NCBI RefSeq assembly: GCF_014651595.1
Contig: NZ_BMXE01000004.1
Span: 124,001 to 188,000 of the forward strand
DNA from: Pseudovibrio japonicus
GTDB taxonomy: Bacteria > Pseudomonadota > Alphaproteobacteria > Rhizobiales > Stappiaceae
Direction: 5' to 3'
DNA: 64,000 nt
Shown in pieces: positions 18,750 through 28,939 of the stretch. Under the pieces are notes generated by a model. The model searched no databases, was not told where the DNA came from, and saw nothing but the letters and a program-made list of their open reading frames with translations. Position 1 is the first letter of the stretch, and each line of letters starts with the position of its first letter. A program made the position numbers and the translations under genes.

Positions 18750-19787
18750 ATGAAAACCTATCGTTCCTACTTTAAACCTCTGGCTATTGGTGCTCCGACA
18801 CCATTCACGGAGCCACCTGTTGCGCTGGAACGCATGATCCACTTCGTTCCACCACACATCGAGAAGATGCGCGCCAAAGTTCCGCAGATGATTTCTCAGG
18901 TGGACGTTATTCTCGGCAATCTGGAAGACGCTATTCCGGCAGATGAAAAGCTCAATGCCCGCGAAGGCTTCATCCAGATGGCCAATGACAACGACTTTGG
19001 CTCGACAAAACTCTGGACCCGCATCAACTCACTGGAAAGTCCGTGGGTACTGGACGATATCACGGAGATCGTAACCCGCTGCGGCAATAAGCTAGACGTG
19101 ATCATGCTCCCGAAGGTGAATGGTCCCTGGGACATTCACTATCTGGATCAGCTGCTTGCTCAGCTCGAAGCCAAGGCAGGCGTCACAAAGCCAATCCAGA
19201 TTCACGCTATCTTAGAAACCGCTGAAGGCGTGAACAATGTGGAAGCCATCGCCACAGCCAGCCCGCGCATGCATGGCATGAGCCTTGGCCCTGCTGATCT
19301 TGCAGCCTCGCGCGGCATGAAAACAACCCGTGTCGGCGGAGGCCATCCGGACTATCAAGTCCTTGCAGATGCAAACGGTGATGCACCGCGGACCCGTTAC
19401 CAGCAGGATCTGTGGCATTACACCGTCGCCAAGATGGTCGACGCCTGTCTCGCCGCAGGCATCAAACCATTTTACGGCCCGTTTGGGGACTTCAGCGATG
19501 CGGCTGCTTGTGAAGCCCAGTTCCGCAACTCATTCCTCATGGGCTGCCTTGGAACATGGACCCTGCACCCAAGCCAGATTGGTATCGCAAAATCAGTTTT
19601 CTCCCCAGAGCCGGAAGAAGTGAAGTTCGCTCGCCGAATTTTGGAAGCAATGCCCGACGGCACCGGCGCGGTGATGCTGGACGGCAAAATGCAAGATGAC
19701 GCAACGTGGAAACAGGCAAAAGTGATCTGTGACCTAGCAGATCTTGTGATTTCCAAAGATCCCGAATTGGCAGAGACTTACAGATAA
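18750..19787 (+). CDS. CoA-ester lyase of the CitE/malyl-CoA lyase family
   Basis: 345 residues of the HpcH/HpaI-CitE TIM-barrel family. [19 protein letters not shown] carries the conserved Glu-Asp near the metal site; [18 protein letters not shown] and [14 protein letters not shown] are further family motifs. Members split malyl-CoA or methylmalyl-CoA to acetyl-CoA or propionyl-CoA and glyoxylate. I used the ATG at 18750, after GGGAGGGAGCTTGCCAG, rather than the longer frame from 18675. The specific substrate is not resolved; a role in glyoxylate or dicarboxylate metabolism is inferred. Confidence 0.85.
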   Translation: MKTYRSYFKPLAIGAPTPFTEPPVALERMIHFVPPHIEKMRAKVPQMISQVDVILGNLEDAIPADEKLNAREGFIQMANDNDFGSTKLWTRINSLESPWVLDDITEIVTRCGNKLDVIMLPKVNGPWDIHYLDQLLAQLEAKAGVTKPIQIHAILETAEGVNNVEAIATASPRMHGMSLGPADLAASRGMKTTRVGGGHPDYQVLADANGDAPRTRYQQDLWHYTVAKMVDACLAAGIKPFYGPFGDFSDAAACEAQFRNSFLMGCLGTWTLHPSQIGIAKSVFSPEPEEVKFARRILEAMPDGTGAVMLDGKMQDDATWKQAKVICDLADLVISKDPELAETYR

Positions 19788-19926
19788 CCAACTATGGGGA
19801 GTGACCACGGACACTCCTCAACCTTGCAAATGTGCATATCAATGAATTGTGAGGAGCTATTCATCTGCAAACATCACATTTTGATCGGTTTGTGCTGCCT
19901 CTTGCCTCTTTGCTGCGCTATATAAC

Positions 19927-19956
19927 TTGACAACAAGTGCGCAACATGACCTTTAA
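19927..19956 (+). promoter_or_regulatory. Possible hspQ promoter
   Basis: TTGACA at 19927-19932 is followed after 18 bases by CTTTAA at 19951-19956, upstream of hspQ. A CTTGAC reading would also fit the -35 of alphaproteobacterial heat-shock promoters, but the expected CCTATAT-like -10 is not at the right distance. Weak evidence. Confidence 0.3.
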
Positions 19957-19999
19957 GGCGCCCTGACAAGATACAGTTTCTGCGAAAGCTTGGTGGATT

Positions 20000-20332
20000 A
20001 TGGAGACAATTAGAACCGCGAAATTTAGAATTGGACAGGTCGTACGTCACCGCCTGTACCCGTTCCGTGGCATAGTGTTCGACGTTGATCCCACATTCGA
20101 CAATACAGATGAGTGGTGGGAGTCAATTCCCGAGGAAGCACGCCCAAGCAAAGACCAGCCTTTTTATCACCTTCTCGCTGAAAATGCGGAAAGTGAATAT
20201 ATTGCTTATGTCTCGGAGCAAAATCTGGAAAAAGATGACAGCGGCGAACCTGTGCGACACCCACAGGTCGAAGAATTTTTTGATGAGACGATGGACGGCG
20301 ACTACATCGTCAAGGATGTAGAAATCCATTAA
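20000..20332 (+). CDS. hspQ: Heat shock protein HspQ
   Basis: 110 residues. KFRIGQVVRHRLYPFRGIVF, DVDPTFDNTDEWW and QPFYHLLAENAESEYIAYVS are the conserved blocks of HspQ, a small YccV-like protein that binds hemimethylated DNA in Escherichia coli and acts as a specificity factor for the Lon protease. Length and motif order match the family. It is a single-gene unit ended by a strong terminator. Confidence 0.95.
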   Translation: METIRTAKFRIGQVVRHRLYPFRGIVFDVDPTFDNTDEWWESIPEEARPSKDQPFYHLLAENAESEYIAYVSEQNLEKDDSGEPVRHPQVEEFFDETMDGDYIVKDVEIH

Positions 20333-20390
20333 GACCCATCACTGAAGCCGTATTAAGAGGCCAACGGCTGTTTGCATTCGAAAAAACAAA

Positions 20391-20422
20391 AAAACCCGAA
20401 GGAATGATCCTTCGGGTTTTTT
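20391..20422. terminator. Bidirectional intrinsic terminator between hspQ and ialB
   Basis: AAAACCCGAAGGA and TCCTTCGGGTTTT form a perfect 13-bp stem with a 4-nt loop, with T6 on the plus side and a matching A-rich stretch on the other side, so it serves both convergent genes. Confidence 0.93.
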
Positions 20423-20444
20423 AGTGTTCAAAGCGGGAACCAGA

Positions 20445-21059
20445 TTACTGGTTCGCCTGACGCTGCTGCTCAATCAGCTTCTGACGAGCGGCTTCTGCGC
20501 GCTTCTGAAGCTCAGACTGCAGGCGCTCCTGCTTTGCCTGAAGTTCTTCAGGTTTAATCGCTTCACCATCATATACGCGGGTGAACCCTTTCAAAGTAAG
20601 GTCGAATGGACGTGCCTTACCCTGCTGGTTCAACGTTGTGATAACCAGCTTGCCGCCTCGCTTTAGGCCGCCGACGAAAGCGTCGTCAATGACCATTTCG
20701 GCAATACAAGCATTTGGAAAACAGATTGTGTATTTTGCTTCTGACTGTGTGCCAGCATCAACCTGTACACGAAGGCCAGGCTGAATCAGCATTCCCGGGG
20801 GAACAGCAATATGCAGCAACTTGCGGCTTTCGCCGGTGACTTCACGTACAACAGCCTGAGCAAGGAACTGACCAGTATCCGTGCGCAGTTCTTGTGTAAT
20901 TAGGCAGAATTCCTTTTTGGATTTTGGATCAGTGTTACACACTTTTACCCAAGCATCCTCTGCCTGTGCACTCTGTGCAACACTGGAGCCAGCAAAGCCA
21001 ACAGCAGCCAGTGCTGCAACAATCCCACCAGTGAGAACGCCCTTAAGATTAACGCCCAT
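20445..21059 (-). CDS. Invasion-associated locus B (IalB) family protein
   Basis: 204 residues from the ATG at 21059; the longer frame from 21200 adds an unlikely N terminus. Signal peptide MGVNLKGVLTGGIVAALAA ending near SSVAQS. The body (WVKVCNTDPKSKKEFCLI, LRVQVDAGTQ, CFPNACIAEMVID) is the IalB domain with paired cysteines, and the tail (about residues 165-204) is a charged, glutamine-rich coiled-coil segment. IalB proteins are periplasmic or envelope proteins widespread in Hyphomicrobiales; function outside Bartonella is not established. Confidence 0.9.
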   Translation of the reverse strand: MGVNLKGVLTGGIVAALAAVGFAGSSVAQSAQAEDAWVKVCNTDPKSKKEFCLITQELRTDTGQFLAQAVVREVTGESRKLLHIAVPPGMLIQPGLRVQVDAGTQSEAKYTICFPNACIAEMVIDDAFVGGLKRGGKLVITTLNQQGKARPFDLTLKGFTRVYDGEAIKPEELQAKQERLQSELQKRAEAARQKLIEQQRQANQ

Positions 21060-21359
21060 CCCCAATTTCCTCAAAGTTCGATCCGATGCCAAATGATGCC
21101 TCCGGCAGTTACGCAGCAACCAATTTCTAGGTTCAACAGTGTTTTGACTGCTTGTTCGGGGCCAAGCATACTCAGAACAGAGCTGAAAAAAAGGCAACAC
21201 ACTAATAAAATGCTACTTATGTACTCTTTAAACGGCTCCGAGCCATTTTTCCACCTATAGATTGGAGTGGTTTCGGCGCTTTTCCAACACCCTTTGTGCT
21301 GAATTTGCCTCAGAATCGTATTATTGCTAGTTTCTGCGAGTGCTCTAGGAGAAATTCGA

Positions 21360-23222
21360 ATGAACAACTTCCGATCCTATGTGAATGGGATACATAATTT
21401 TGCGATGGGACTTGTTGTCGTTTCCAGTTTGACAACATTAGCTTACTCAACCGCTTTAGCTCAGGACACCGTGCCATGGAGCCATGGCATCGCAATGCAT
21501 GGGGAACCTGCTCTGCCAGCAGATTACCCGTACCTGCCCTACGCAAATCCGGAAGCTCCTAAAGGCGGTCGTCTTTCTCTCGGCGTTCAAGGAACATTTG
21601 ATAGTCTGAACTCCTTTGCCCTCCAAGGCGCGTGGACGTCAGCCCGCGGCATGAAAGAACGTCAGATGGGCTCTTACATTTTGGAGAGCCTACTTCTGCG
21701 CAGCAACGACGAACCATTCACATTATATGCGCACCTTGCAGAGGCTGTGCGCATGCCAGATGAGCGAAACTGGATCGAATTTCGTCTCAATCCGGCTGCG
21801 AAATTCTCCAATGGAGACCCGCTAACCGTCGAAGACGTTATCTTTTCTCTGCAAACCGTCCGCGATCATGGCCGACCCCCCTATGCAGGCTGGTATGGAA
21901 AAATCGTCGAGTTTGAAAAGACAGGTGAGCGCTCCGTGAAGCTGCACTTCGCGGATGGGAACGACCGCGAGCTGCCGCTGCTGATTGCGCTGGCACCGAT
22001 TTTCAACAGCCAGACAACAAATGCTGACACCTTCGGCAATACCACACTGACCCCACTCGTCGGGACCGGTCCTTATACCTTCACCGATATCAACCCCGGT
22101 CGCCGCACCACCTACACACGCCGGGATGATTACTGGGCCAAAGACATGCCGCAGAAGATCGGCTTTGATAACTTCAACGAAGTTACTGTCGATTACTTCC
22201 GCGATTATAACGCTTTGCAGGAGGCCTTCCGCAAAGGCGACACCGAAGCTCTCATCTATTCCAATCCCAACCTTTGGGAAAGCGCAGGTAACTTCCCGGC
22301 GTTTGAAGAAGGCAAAGTTGTCAAAGACGTGTTTGAGCGCGGCACTCCGCCCAACATGACCGGAATTGCATTTAATACCCGTCGAGACATGTTTGCAGAC
22401 AAGCGCGTGCGTCAGGCGCTCGGCATGCTGCTGGACTTTGATTGGATCAACCGAACCCTGTTCAATGGGTTGTATCAGCGCACTGATGGATACTGGGACA
22501 AGTCCATACTTTCCTCCATTGGCCGCCCCGCAAATGATCTGGAAAAAAAGCTTCTTGAACCATTCCCCAATGTGGTGACTGACGATGTCCTTACTGGTAC
22601 TTGGCGCCCATCGGAAGCCGATGGTTCAGGAAGGGATCGCAAGGTCATGCGCGATGCACTGAACCTGTTCCAGCAGGCCGGTTACAATCTGGATCAGGGC
22701 AAGCTGGTACATGCTGAAACTGGCGAACCGTTTGCTTTTGAGATCCTCGTCCGTGAACAGGGCGAAGAAAAAGTCGCTCTCGCCCTGCAGCGCACCGCTA
22801 AGATGCTGGGCATCGAACTCGAGGTCCGTTATGTCGATGCCGCTCAGTTTGAAGAGCGCCGCGCCTCCTTTGAGTTCGACGCACTCTTCAACACCTGGTT
22901 TGCGTCACTATCTCCCGGAGGCGAGCAATATGCCCGCTGGTCCTCAGAGGCGGCAGATGTCAGAAACTCCAGAAACATCGTTGGCGCCAAAGAGCCAGCC
23001 ATTGATGCTCTGATCAATGCCATGGTTGCAGCACGCAGCCAAGAGGAGTTCGTTGCCGCAGTCCGCGCCTTCGACCGCGTTCTGATCTCCGGCTTCTATG
23101 CAATTCCACTCTATCACGCGCCGGCAGAATGGGTCGCCCGCTGGACGGAAGTTGAACACCCTGCCAAGACACCGCTTTACGGCATGCAGTACGACAACTG
23201 GTGGGACGCACCTAAAGAGTAG
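21360..23222 (+). CDS. ABC transporter substrate-binding protein, family 5 (YejA-like)
   Basis: 620 residues from the ATG at 21360 (AGGA nine bases before); the frame is open from 21324. A signal peptide ends near STALAQ. Then HGIAMHGEPALPADYPYLPY and NPEAPKGGRLSLGVQGTFDS, typical of YejA-like peptide/microcin C binding proteins, and the family-5 signatures GTGPYTFTDINPGRRTTYTR and FNTRRDMFADKRVRQAL. These bind oligopeptides or similar solutes in the periplasm. No permease or ATPase gene lies next to it, so its transporter must be encoded elsewhere. Confidence 0.92.
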   Translation: MNNFRSYVNGIHNFAMGLVVVSSLTTLAYSTALAQDTVPWSHGIAMHGEPALPADYPYLPYANPEAPKGGRLSLGVQGTFDSLNSFALQGAWTSARGMKERQMGSYILESLLLRSNDEPFTLYAHLAEAVRMPDERNWIEFRLNPAAKFSNGDPLTVEDVIFSLQTVRDHGRPPYAGWYGKIVEFEKTGERSVKLHFADGNDRELPLLIALAPIFNSQTTNADTFGNTTLTPLVGTGPYTFTDINPGRRTTYTRRDDYWAKDMPQKIGFDNFNEVTVDYFRDYNALQEAFRKGDTEALIYSNPNLWESAGNFPAFEEGKVVKDVFERGTPPNMTGIAFNTRRDMFADKRVRQALGMLLDFDWINRTLFNGLYQRTDGYWDKSILSSIGRPANDLEKKLLEPFPNVVTDDVLTGTWRPSEADGSGRDRKVMRDALNLFQQAGYNLDQGKLVHAETGEPFAFEILVREQGEEKVALALQRTAKMLGIELEVRYVDAAQFEERRASFEFDALFNTWFASLSPGGEQYARWSSEAADVRNSRNIVGAKEPAIDALINAMVAARSQEEFVAAVRAFDRVLISGFYAIPLYHAPAEWVARWTEVEHPAKTPLYGMQYDNWWDAPKE

Positions 23223-23238
23223 ATATACACTTAAAACT

Positions 23239-23265
23239 GGGCTGCGTTCTTGATGAAGGCAGCCC
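23239..23265 (+). terminator. Possible terminator hairpin after the YejA-like gene
   Basis: GGGCTGC at 23239-23245 and GCAGCCC at 23259-23265 form a 7-bp stem with a 13-nt loop, 17 bp past the stop codon. No U-tract follows, so the call is weak. Confidence 0.35.
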
Positions 23266-23337
23266 ACCCAACAAAAGTGTCTCTCACCCAACGTGTCGAA
23301 TCTCCATTTTTTCAGTCGCTTAGCGGACTTTCCTTAA

Positions 23338-25011
23338 ATGATACTGTCAAATTCTGATGCCATTGCCAACCACAGCACAACCGGTGTCTGGGGCAACATC
23401 ACCCTTGATATGCTGTTCCGCCGCGCGGCCCAAAAACATCCAGACCGTCTCGCATTAGTCGATGCACCCGACAGAGAAACATGGACAGGCGGCAAGCCCC
23501 GTTACCTGACATACGCAGAATCAGAACAGGAAATCAGCAAGATTGCCGGCTTCTTTGCTGCAGTCGGCATGGAGCCGGACCACATTCTGGGGCTTCAATC
23601 CCCCAATACGGTCGACAATGTCCTGTGCATCCTCGGCGCATTGCGGGCAGGCCTGATCGTTTCCCCCTTCCCGCTGCACTGGCGCCACTCAGAGATCCTC
23701 CGAGCGCTGCGCACCGTGGATGCCAAAGCGCTGATCACAGCCGATCGCATCGAAACACGCATGCTTGGGGAAGAGGCGCGCGATGCCGCAGCTGACTTCT
23801 TCTCGCTCCGTTTTGTCTTTGGTCTGGGAAACGACATTCCCGATGGCCTCATCGACATCGCCCCAATGATTGCCGAAAGCGGGGATTCGTTCCCTGAGCC
23901 GGTGGTTGAACGCGAAGGTGCACCAGCCAATCACATTGCAACGCTCACCTGGGTTCATTCCGGTAATGAGATCAGTCCAATCCCGCGCAGCCATAACCAC
24001 TGGGTCTCCACGGGCCTTATGCCCTTTCTGGAGACAAGACTGGAGCCAGGTGCACGCATCCTGTTGCCCTACATCCTATGTGGAATTACCGGAATTGGGG
24101 CCGGTCTAGTCCCATGGTTACTGAGCGAAGGCACACTCCATCTCCATCATCCACATTCTTTATCCACATTGACGGATCACGCACGCTCCATTGAGGCAAA
24201 TTATATTTTAACGCCTGGACCGCTTGCCTCCCACATTGATGGAGCCCTGCACGGCTGGAAGACAAACACCGTCGCCACATGGCCAATCACCTCTCCAAAG
24301 CCTGCAAAATATGAAGCCAAGAGTGTTGTGACCGACCTGCATGTACTCGATGAATATGCAGTGGTGGCTCACCTACGAGGTACCTCCGATGAGCCTGTGC
24401 CGCTAATCCCCGGCAACCAATTTGCACCGAGTACCTCCACCCATGGTCCGTGTCTGATTAACATTGATCCCCTTGAAATAAATGAGGGAATTTCGCAGAA
24501 GCAGCCAACTTCCGCAACCGGCTATCACCTCAAACTCAAGGGCGCTATGGTGCCCGATGCCGATTGGCCGTCCAGCGAACAAGTGCTGAGTTTCTTCAGC
24601 GAGGAACAAGGTGAACGTGGACTGATTACGCAAATCCCTGTTGGCCTACATAAAGTTACCGGAGCGATTCACAGCTTCGGAACACCTGGGCAAAGGGCGC
24701 CCGGATTGTTGGATCTGGAACGCCTCGACGAAATATACAGTGAATTCTCGGGGGTAAAAGAAGCGGCTGCTTTTCTGGTAGAAGATGAATTAATGGGTGC
24801 ACGCCTTATGGTTGCAGTGGTACCGTCAGAAGGTCTTCTCGTTGATGTAGAGGCCTTTTACGCCTACCTCGACGCTTCACGCGTGAGCCTGACGATGATG
24901 CCGCATAGAATTCTGTCCCTACGCGCCTTGCCAATGACAGAAGATGGCAGCGTAGACCGACAGAAATTGACCAGACGCTCCCAGCCCAGACCGGTGGAAG
25001 CGGTCGCCTGA
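23338..25011 (+). CDS. Degenerate acyl-CoA-ligase-like (ANL superfamily) protein
   Basis: 557 residues with the overall plan of the AMP-forming ligase superfamily: LFRRAAQKHPDRLALVDAP and LGLQSPNTVDNVLCILGAL are normal for the N-terminal domain, and EIYSEFSGVKEAAAFLVED for the C-terminal one. The catalytic signatures are missing. The phosphate-binding loop (usually TSGTTGxPKG) reads WVHSGNEISPIPRSHN at about residues 205-220; the hinge TGD motif is not visible; and the C-terminal catalytic Lys of the GKxxR motif is Ser538 in EDGSVDRQKL. The frame is intact, so this is probably a conserved pseudo-enzyme rather than decay. It ends 8 bp before the next gene and is surely cotranscribed with it. 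Function unknown. Confidence 0.75.
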   Translation: MILSNSDAIANHSTTGVWGNITLDMLFRRAAQKHPDRLALVDAPDRETWTGGKPRYLTYAESEQEISKIAGFFAAVGMEPDHILGLQSPNTVDNVLCILGALRAGLIVSPFPLHWRHSEILRALRTVDAKALITADRIETRMLGEEARDAAADFFSLRFVFGLGNDIPDGLIDIAPMIAESGDSFPEPVVEREGAPANHIATLTWVHSGNEISPIPRSHNHWVSTGLMPFLETRLEPGARILLPYILCGITGIGAGLVPWLLSEGTLHLHHPHSLSTLTDHARSIEANYILTPGPLASHIDGALHGWKTNTVATWPITSPKPAKYEAKSVVTDLHVLDEYAVVAHLRGTSDEPVPLIPGNQFAPSTSTHGPCLINIDPLEINEGISQKQPTSATGYHLKLKGAMVPDADWPSSEQVLSFFSEEQGERGLITQIPVGLHKVTGAIHSFGTPGQRAPGLLDLERLDEIYSEFSGVKEAAAFLVEDELMGARLMVAVVPSEGLLVDVEAFYAYLDASRVSLTMMPHRILSLRALPMTEDGSVDRQKLTRRSQPRPVEAVA

Positions 25012-25019
25012 GAGGATAA

Positions 25020-26261
25020 ATGGCCGATCATAGCCAACCGTTAGAGCTTGAAACGCACGACGCCAGCTGGGGCAAAATCCTGCTGATCGCTCCGGTGCAT
25101 AATCATGTCTTTGATATGTTGGAGCCTTTGACCGTCCTGTCCGATCGTCTCGTTGCAGTCAGAACAAGCGACCAACTCATGCAAGAGCTGGAAGGCACAG
25201 GTGTTCTACCCATTTGTATTCTCTTGCCGTGGCAGGAAGACAATCCTCGCGAGCTGGACGAACTTACACAAACCATTAAACGCTTTCGAAAAGGCGCTGG
25301 TGTCGAAGTTCCTCTGCTTGTCATTACAAACGGCAGTGCCCCTGTCCCTCTGGAGTTGAAACCAAGCGGGACGGTGAGCGACGCGATTCCGCCAGATGTG
25401 CTGCTGCCACGCATTGCAGGTCTACGGCGCCTTGCCAACAGAGCCGAGGAAGCCCGCCTGCGGCGCGGTCTGTTTGGCCCTTTACCCGAATACAAAACTG
25501 AGTTTGGCCCTCTAAAGTCCGCCGGGCTGCTTGTTGCAGGATATGGCAAGCACTTCGGACGCACACAGGCACTTCTGGACCTGCCAGTCGAGATCGTAGG
25601 CGGCTTTTCCTCTGAGATGACCGAGGACTATCTGGCTGCACGCCGGTTTGAGGCTGTCCTGATTGACATGCCCGCATGGCAGGCCAGTGAAGAAATTGAA
25701 CGTCTGCGCGCCGATCCCCGCTATTTCAACCTACCCATACTCGCTCACAGCATTGATGAGGAGTCTGCCCACCTGCTTTATTCAGCAGGAGCAACGGACG
25801 TGCTACTGGGCGACGTTTCTGACAAGGCCCTCACCGGCCACATTATCAGCGCATTGCGTGCGGGCCGTCGCCAACGCCTGACCGACGCAATCCTTACTGT
25901 ATCCAGTCAATGGCTTGCACGCCAAGCAAACGACGACACGCTCTCCGAAGAGACCTACCGCAACTATCTATCGCTTTTAGAGGAATCCACCCAACGGCGC
26001 GGTGAATCCATTTACGAACTTAATCTGCTTGAACTCATAGAACGTTTCACAGGCAGCAATCCACAGGCCTTCGCACAACACCAAGTGTATTGGAGCGGTA
26101 CAGTTCTTTCCATCGCCATGGCCGTTTGCCGCGACGAGGATTTTGTCGCCAATATCGAGGGCCGTGGCCCCGTTGCGGTCCTGCGCAGCAAAAAGGGTAT
26201 GGAACAACTCTCCAACCGCGTGCTCGTCATGGTGCGCACCACCGGACTTGGCAACGGATAA
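25020..26261 (+). CDS. PleD-like protein with degenerate receiver and GGDEF domains
   Basis: 413 residues. The layout looks like PleD: two receiver-like alpha/beta segments (about residues 18-145 and 165-285) and a GGDEF-like C-terminal segment (about 325-413). In the second receiver, FEAVLIDMP keeps an Asp (216) at the phospho-site, but the conserved Lys-Pro is replaced (ATDVLLGDVSD). Around residue 370 the pattern VCRDEDFVANIEGRGPVAVL follows the usual R-x-x-D-x-x-x-R-x-GGDEF spacing, yet GGDEF reads EGRGP, so it should not make cyclic-di-GMP. It may be a signal-binding or scaffold protein for the neighbouring ligase-like protein. Domain reading is by eye. Confidence 0.6.
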   Translation: MADHSQPLELETHDASWGKILLIAPVHNHVFDMLEPLTVLSDRLVAVRTSDQLMQELEGTGVLPICILLPWQEDNPRELDELTQTIKRFRKGAGVEVPLLVITNGSAPVPLELKPSGTVSDAIPPDVLLPRIAGLRRLANRAEEARLRRGLFGPLPEYKTEFGPLKSAGLLVAGYGKHFGRTQALLDLPVEIVGGFSSEMTEDYLAARRFEAVLIDMPAWQASEEIERLRADPRYFNLPILAHSIDEESAHLLYSAGATDVLLGDVSDKALTGHIISALRAGRRQRLTDAILTVSSQWLARQANDDTLSEETYRNYLSLLEESTQRRGESIYELNLLELIERFTGSNPQAFAQHQVYWSGTVLSIAMAVCRDEDFVANIEGRGPVAVLRSKKGMEQLSNRVLVMVRTTGLGNG

Positions 26262-26365
26262 CCTCCTCTGGCTACTCACGAAACTGTGAGAGATTTCATA
26301 GAGAACTATCGGATACTAATGATAGGTTATAGAGCTATTGCATACACCCTTAACTGAGAAGCCAG

Positions 26366-27022
26366 ATGTCTACTACCTCCCCAATTGTCATTGATGTGAT
26401 CTCCGATGTGATGTGCCCTTGGTGCTTCATCGGCAAACGCCGACTGGAAAAAGCACTCATGATGCTGCCCGATAGCAGCGTCAAGGTTCAGTGGCATCCC
26501 TACCAGCTTGATGCGACCCTTCCCAAAGACGGTAAGGACCGCAAGCAATATCTGGAAGACAAATTTGGCGGGCCAGAGCGGGCAAAAGAGATCTACACTC
26601 ATGTACGCAACACTGGAGCTGCAGAGAACATCGACTTTCAGTTTGAAGCAATCAAGAAAGCTCCAAACACAATCAACAGTCACCGGTTAATCCGCTGGGC
26701 ACGCTCCGAAGACATGCAGGACGCGATGGTTGAGGAACTTTTCAAACTTTACTTCATCGAGGGCGCTGACCTGACCGACAAAAAGGTTCTTGTAGATGCA
26801 GCCGAACGCGCTGGCATCAACAGCAAATTAGTTTCAGACCTTCTGGATACGGATCAGGACGTCCAAGAAGTAGAAGCCGACGTGTTCCGTGCCCATGAAA
26901 TTGGCGTAACCGGCGTTCCGTTCTTCATAATTGATGGCCGTTTTGCCGTGGCAGGAGCCGAAACGCCAGAAACACTGGCTGCCGCCATTCGTCACGCCGA
27001 AGAAACAAAAACTGGCGAATAG
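26366..27022 (+). CDS. DsbA-family oxidoreductase, FrnE type
   Basis: 218 residues of the DsbA/2-hydroxychromene-2-carboxylate isomerase fold. The redox motif CPWC lies at residues 17-20 in DVMCPWCFIGKRRLEKAL, and the cis-proline loop is GVTGVPFFIIDGRFAVAGA. No signal peptide is seen, so it is cytoplasmic, as for FrnE. Such proteins are thiol oxidoreductases or isomerases, in some species linked to oxidative stress. Substrate unknown. Confidence 0.9.
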   Translation: MSTTSPIVIDVISDVMCPWCFIGKRRLEKALMMLPDSSVKVQWHPYQLDATLPKDGKDRKQYLEDKFGGPERAKEIYTHVRNTGAAENIDFQFEAIKKAPNTINSHRLIRWARSEDMQDAMVEELFKLYFIEGADLTDKKVLVDAAERAGINSKLVSDLLDTDQDVQEVEADVFRAHEIGVTGVPFFIIDGRFAVAGAETPETLAAAIRHAEETKTGE

Positions 27023-27097
27023 CCCTCGCAGCAAAAATGGTCGATACTCGATGAAACTTTAGGTATTTCCGTTTTGTTGATTATAGGGCCATTTGTA

Positions 27098-27385
27098 ATG
27101 ACCAAACGCAGAGTACTTCTCCTCCTGTTTTCCGCGCCAATCATCTTCTGGGTGCTTTCTGTCGTGACCGTATTGGCAGTCGGCGAGCTCGCAGGCTGTC
27201 AGATACACGAGGGCTTCGCCAACCCCTGCTCCCTGGCAGGCTATGATTTTGGAGAGGTGCTTTATTCTCTTGGGCTTTTTGCAGCTTGGGGTCTGCTGCT
27301 GGTCCCAATTTTATGGGGCTATATGATTGTCGGTTGGGGCGCCTATGAGATTACCGCCTACGCCTGTCGCCGCTTCAGAAAATAG
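27098..27385 (+). CDS. Small membrane protein of unknown function
   Basis: About 95 residues from the ATG at 27098; the frame is open from 27074. Two hydrophobic segments (after MTKRRVLLLLFS and around LFAAWGLLLVPILWGYMI) flank a short loop with two cysteines (CQIHEGFANPCSLAGYDFGE). The basic tail ACRRFRK would be cytoplasmic. It is followed by a strong terminator. I do not recognise the family; compositional features and terminator support it as a real gene. Confidence 0.6.
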   Translation: MTKRRVLLLLFSAPIIFWVLSVVTVLAVGELAGCQIHEGFANPCSLAGYDFGEVLYSLGLFAAWGLLLVPILWGYMIVGWGAYEITAYACRRFRK

Positions 27386-27418
27386 CAGCTAGAACAGTTC
27401 AGCCCCCATACTTCGCAC

Positions 27419-27450
27419 AAAAAAGCCGGCCCAACTGGACCGGCTTTCTT
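27419..27450. terminator. Bidirectional terminator between small membrane gene and eno
   Basis: AAAGCCGG at 27422-27429 pairs with CCGGCTTT at 27440-27447 around a 10-nt loop. T-rich sequence follows on the plus strand, and T6 on the minus strand after eno. Confidence 0.92.
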
Positions 27451-27474
27451 AACTTCAAGCAGATGCTGAAGGTT

Positions 27475-28749
<1,275 letters not shown>

Positions 28750-28819
28750 CTAAGAGTACTCCAATGTACTTGTAGAGTTTGGATTTTTGGCTCAAAGAGC
28801 TTTTACCCGAGGTACTGTT

Positions 28820-28862
28820 CCCAAGGAAGAGAAGAGACCGCCCTCTTCTGTAAATCCTTGGG
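28820..28862 (-). other. Long hairpin in the eno leader
   Basis: CCCAAGGA (28820-28827) pairs with TCCTTGGG (28855-28862), and the inner GAGAAGAG (28829-28836) pairs with CTCTTCTG (28843-28850) apart from the closing base, leaving a 6-nt loop and a small asymmetric bulge (1 and 4 nt). It lies about 70-110 bp upstream of the eno start. No U-tract follows on either strand, so it is not a standard terminator. Confidence 0.5.
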
Positions 28863-28939
28863 AATAAAGACATGTATTTTGTCGCACCTCTAAGTAAAAA
28901 CGCAGTCTTTTGACACTTCCCCTAGGGTCTGTGAAATAT

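Noticed and set aside
19890-19930. RpoH-type promoter for hspQ (CTTG and CTATAT)
   Set aside because: The two parts are only 13 bases apart, too short for the alphaproteobacterial heat-shock pattern.
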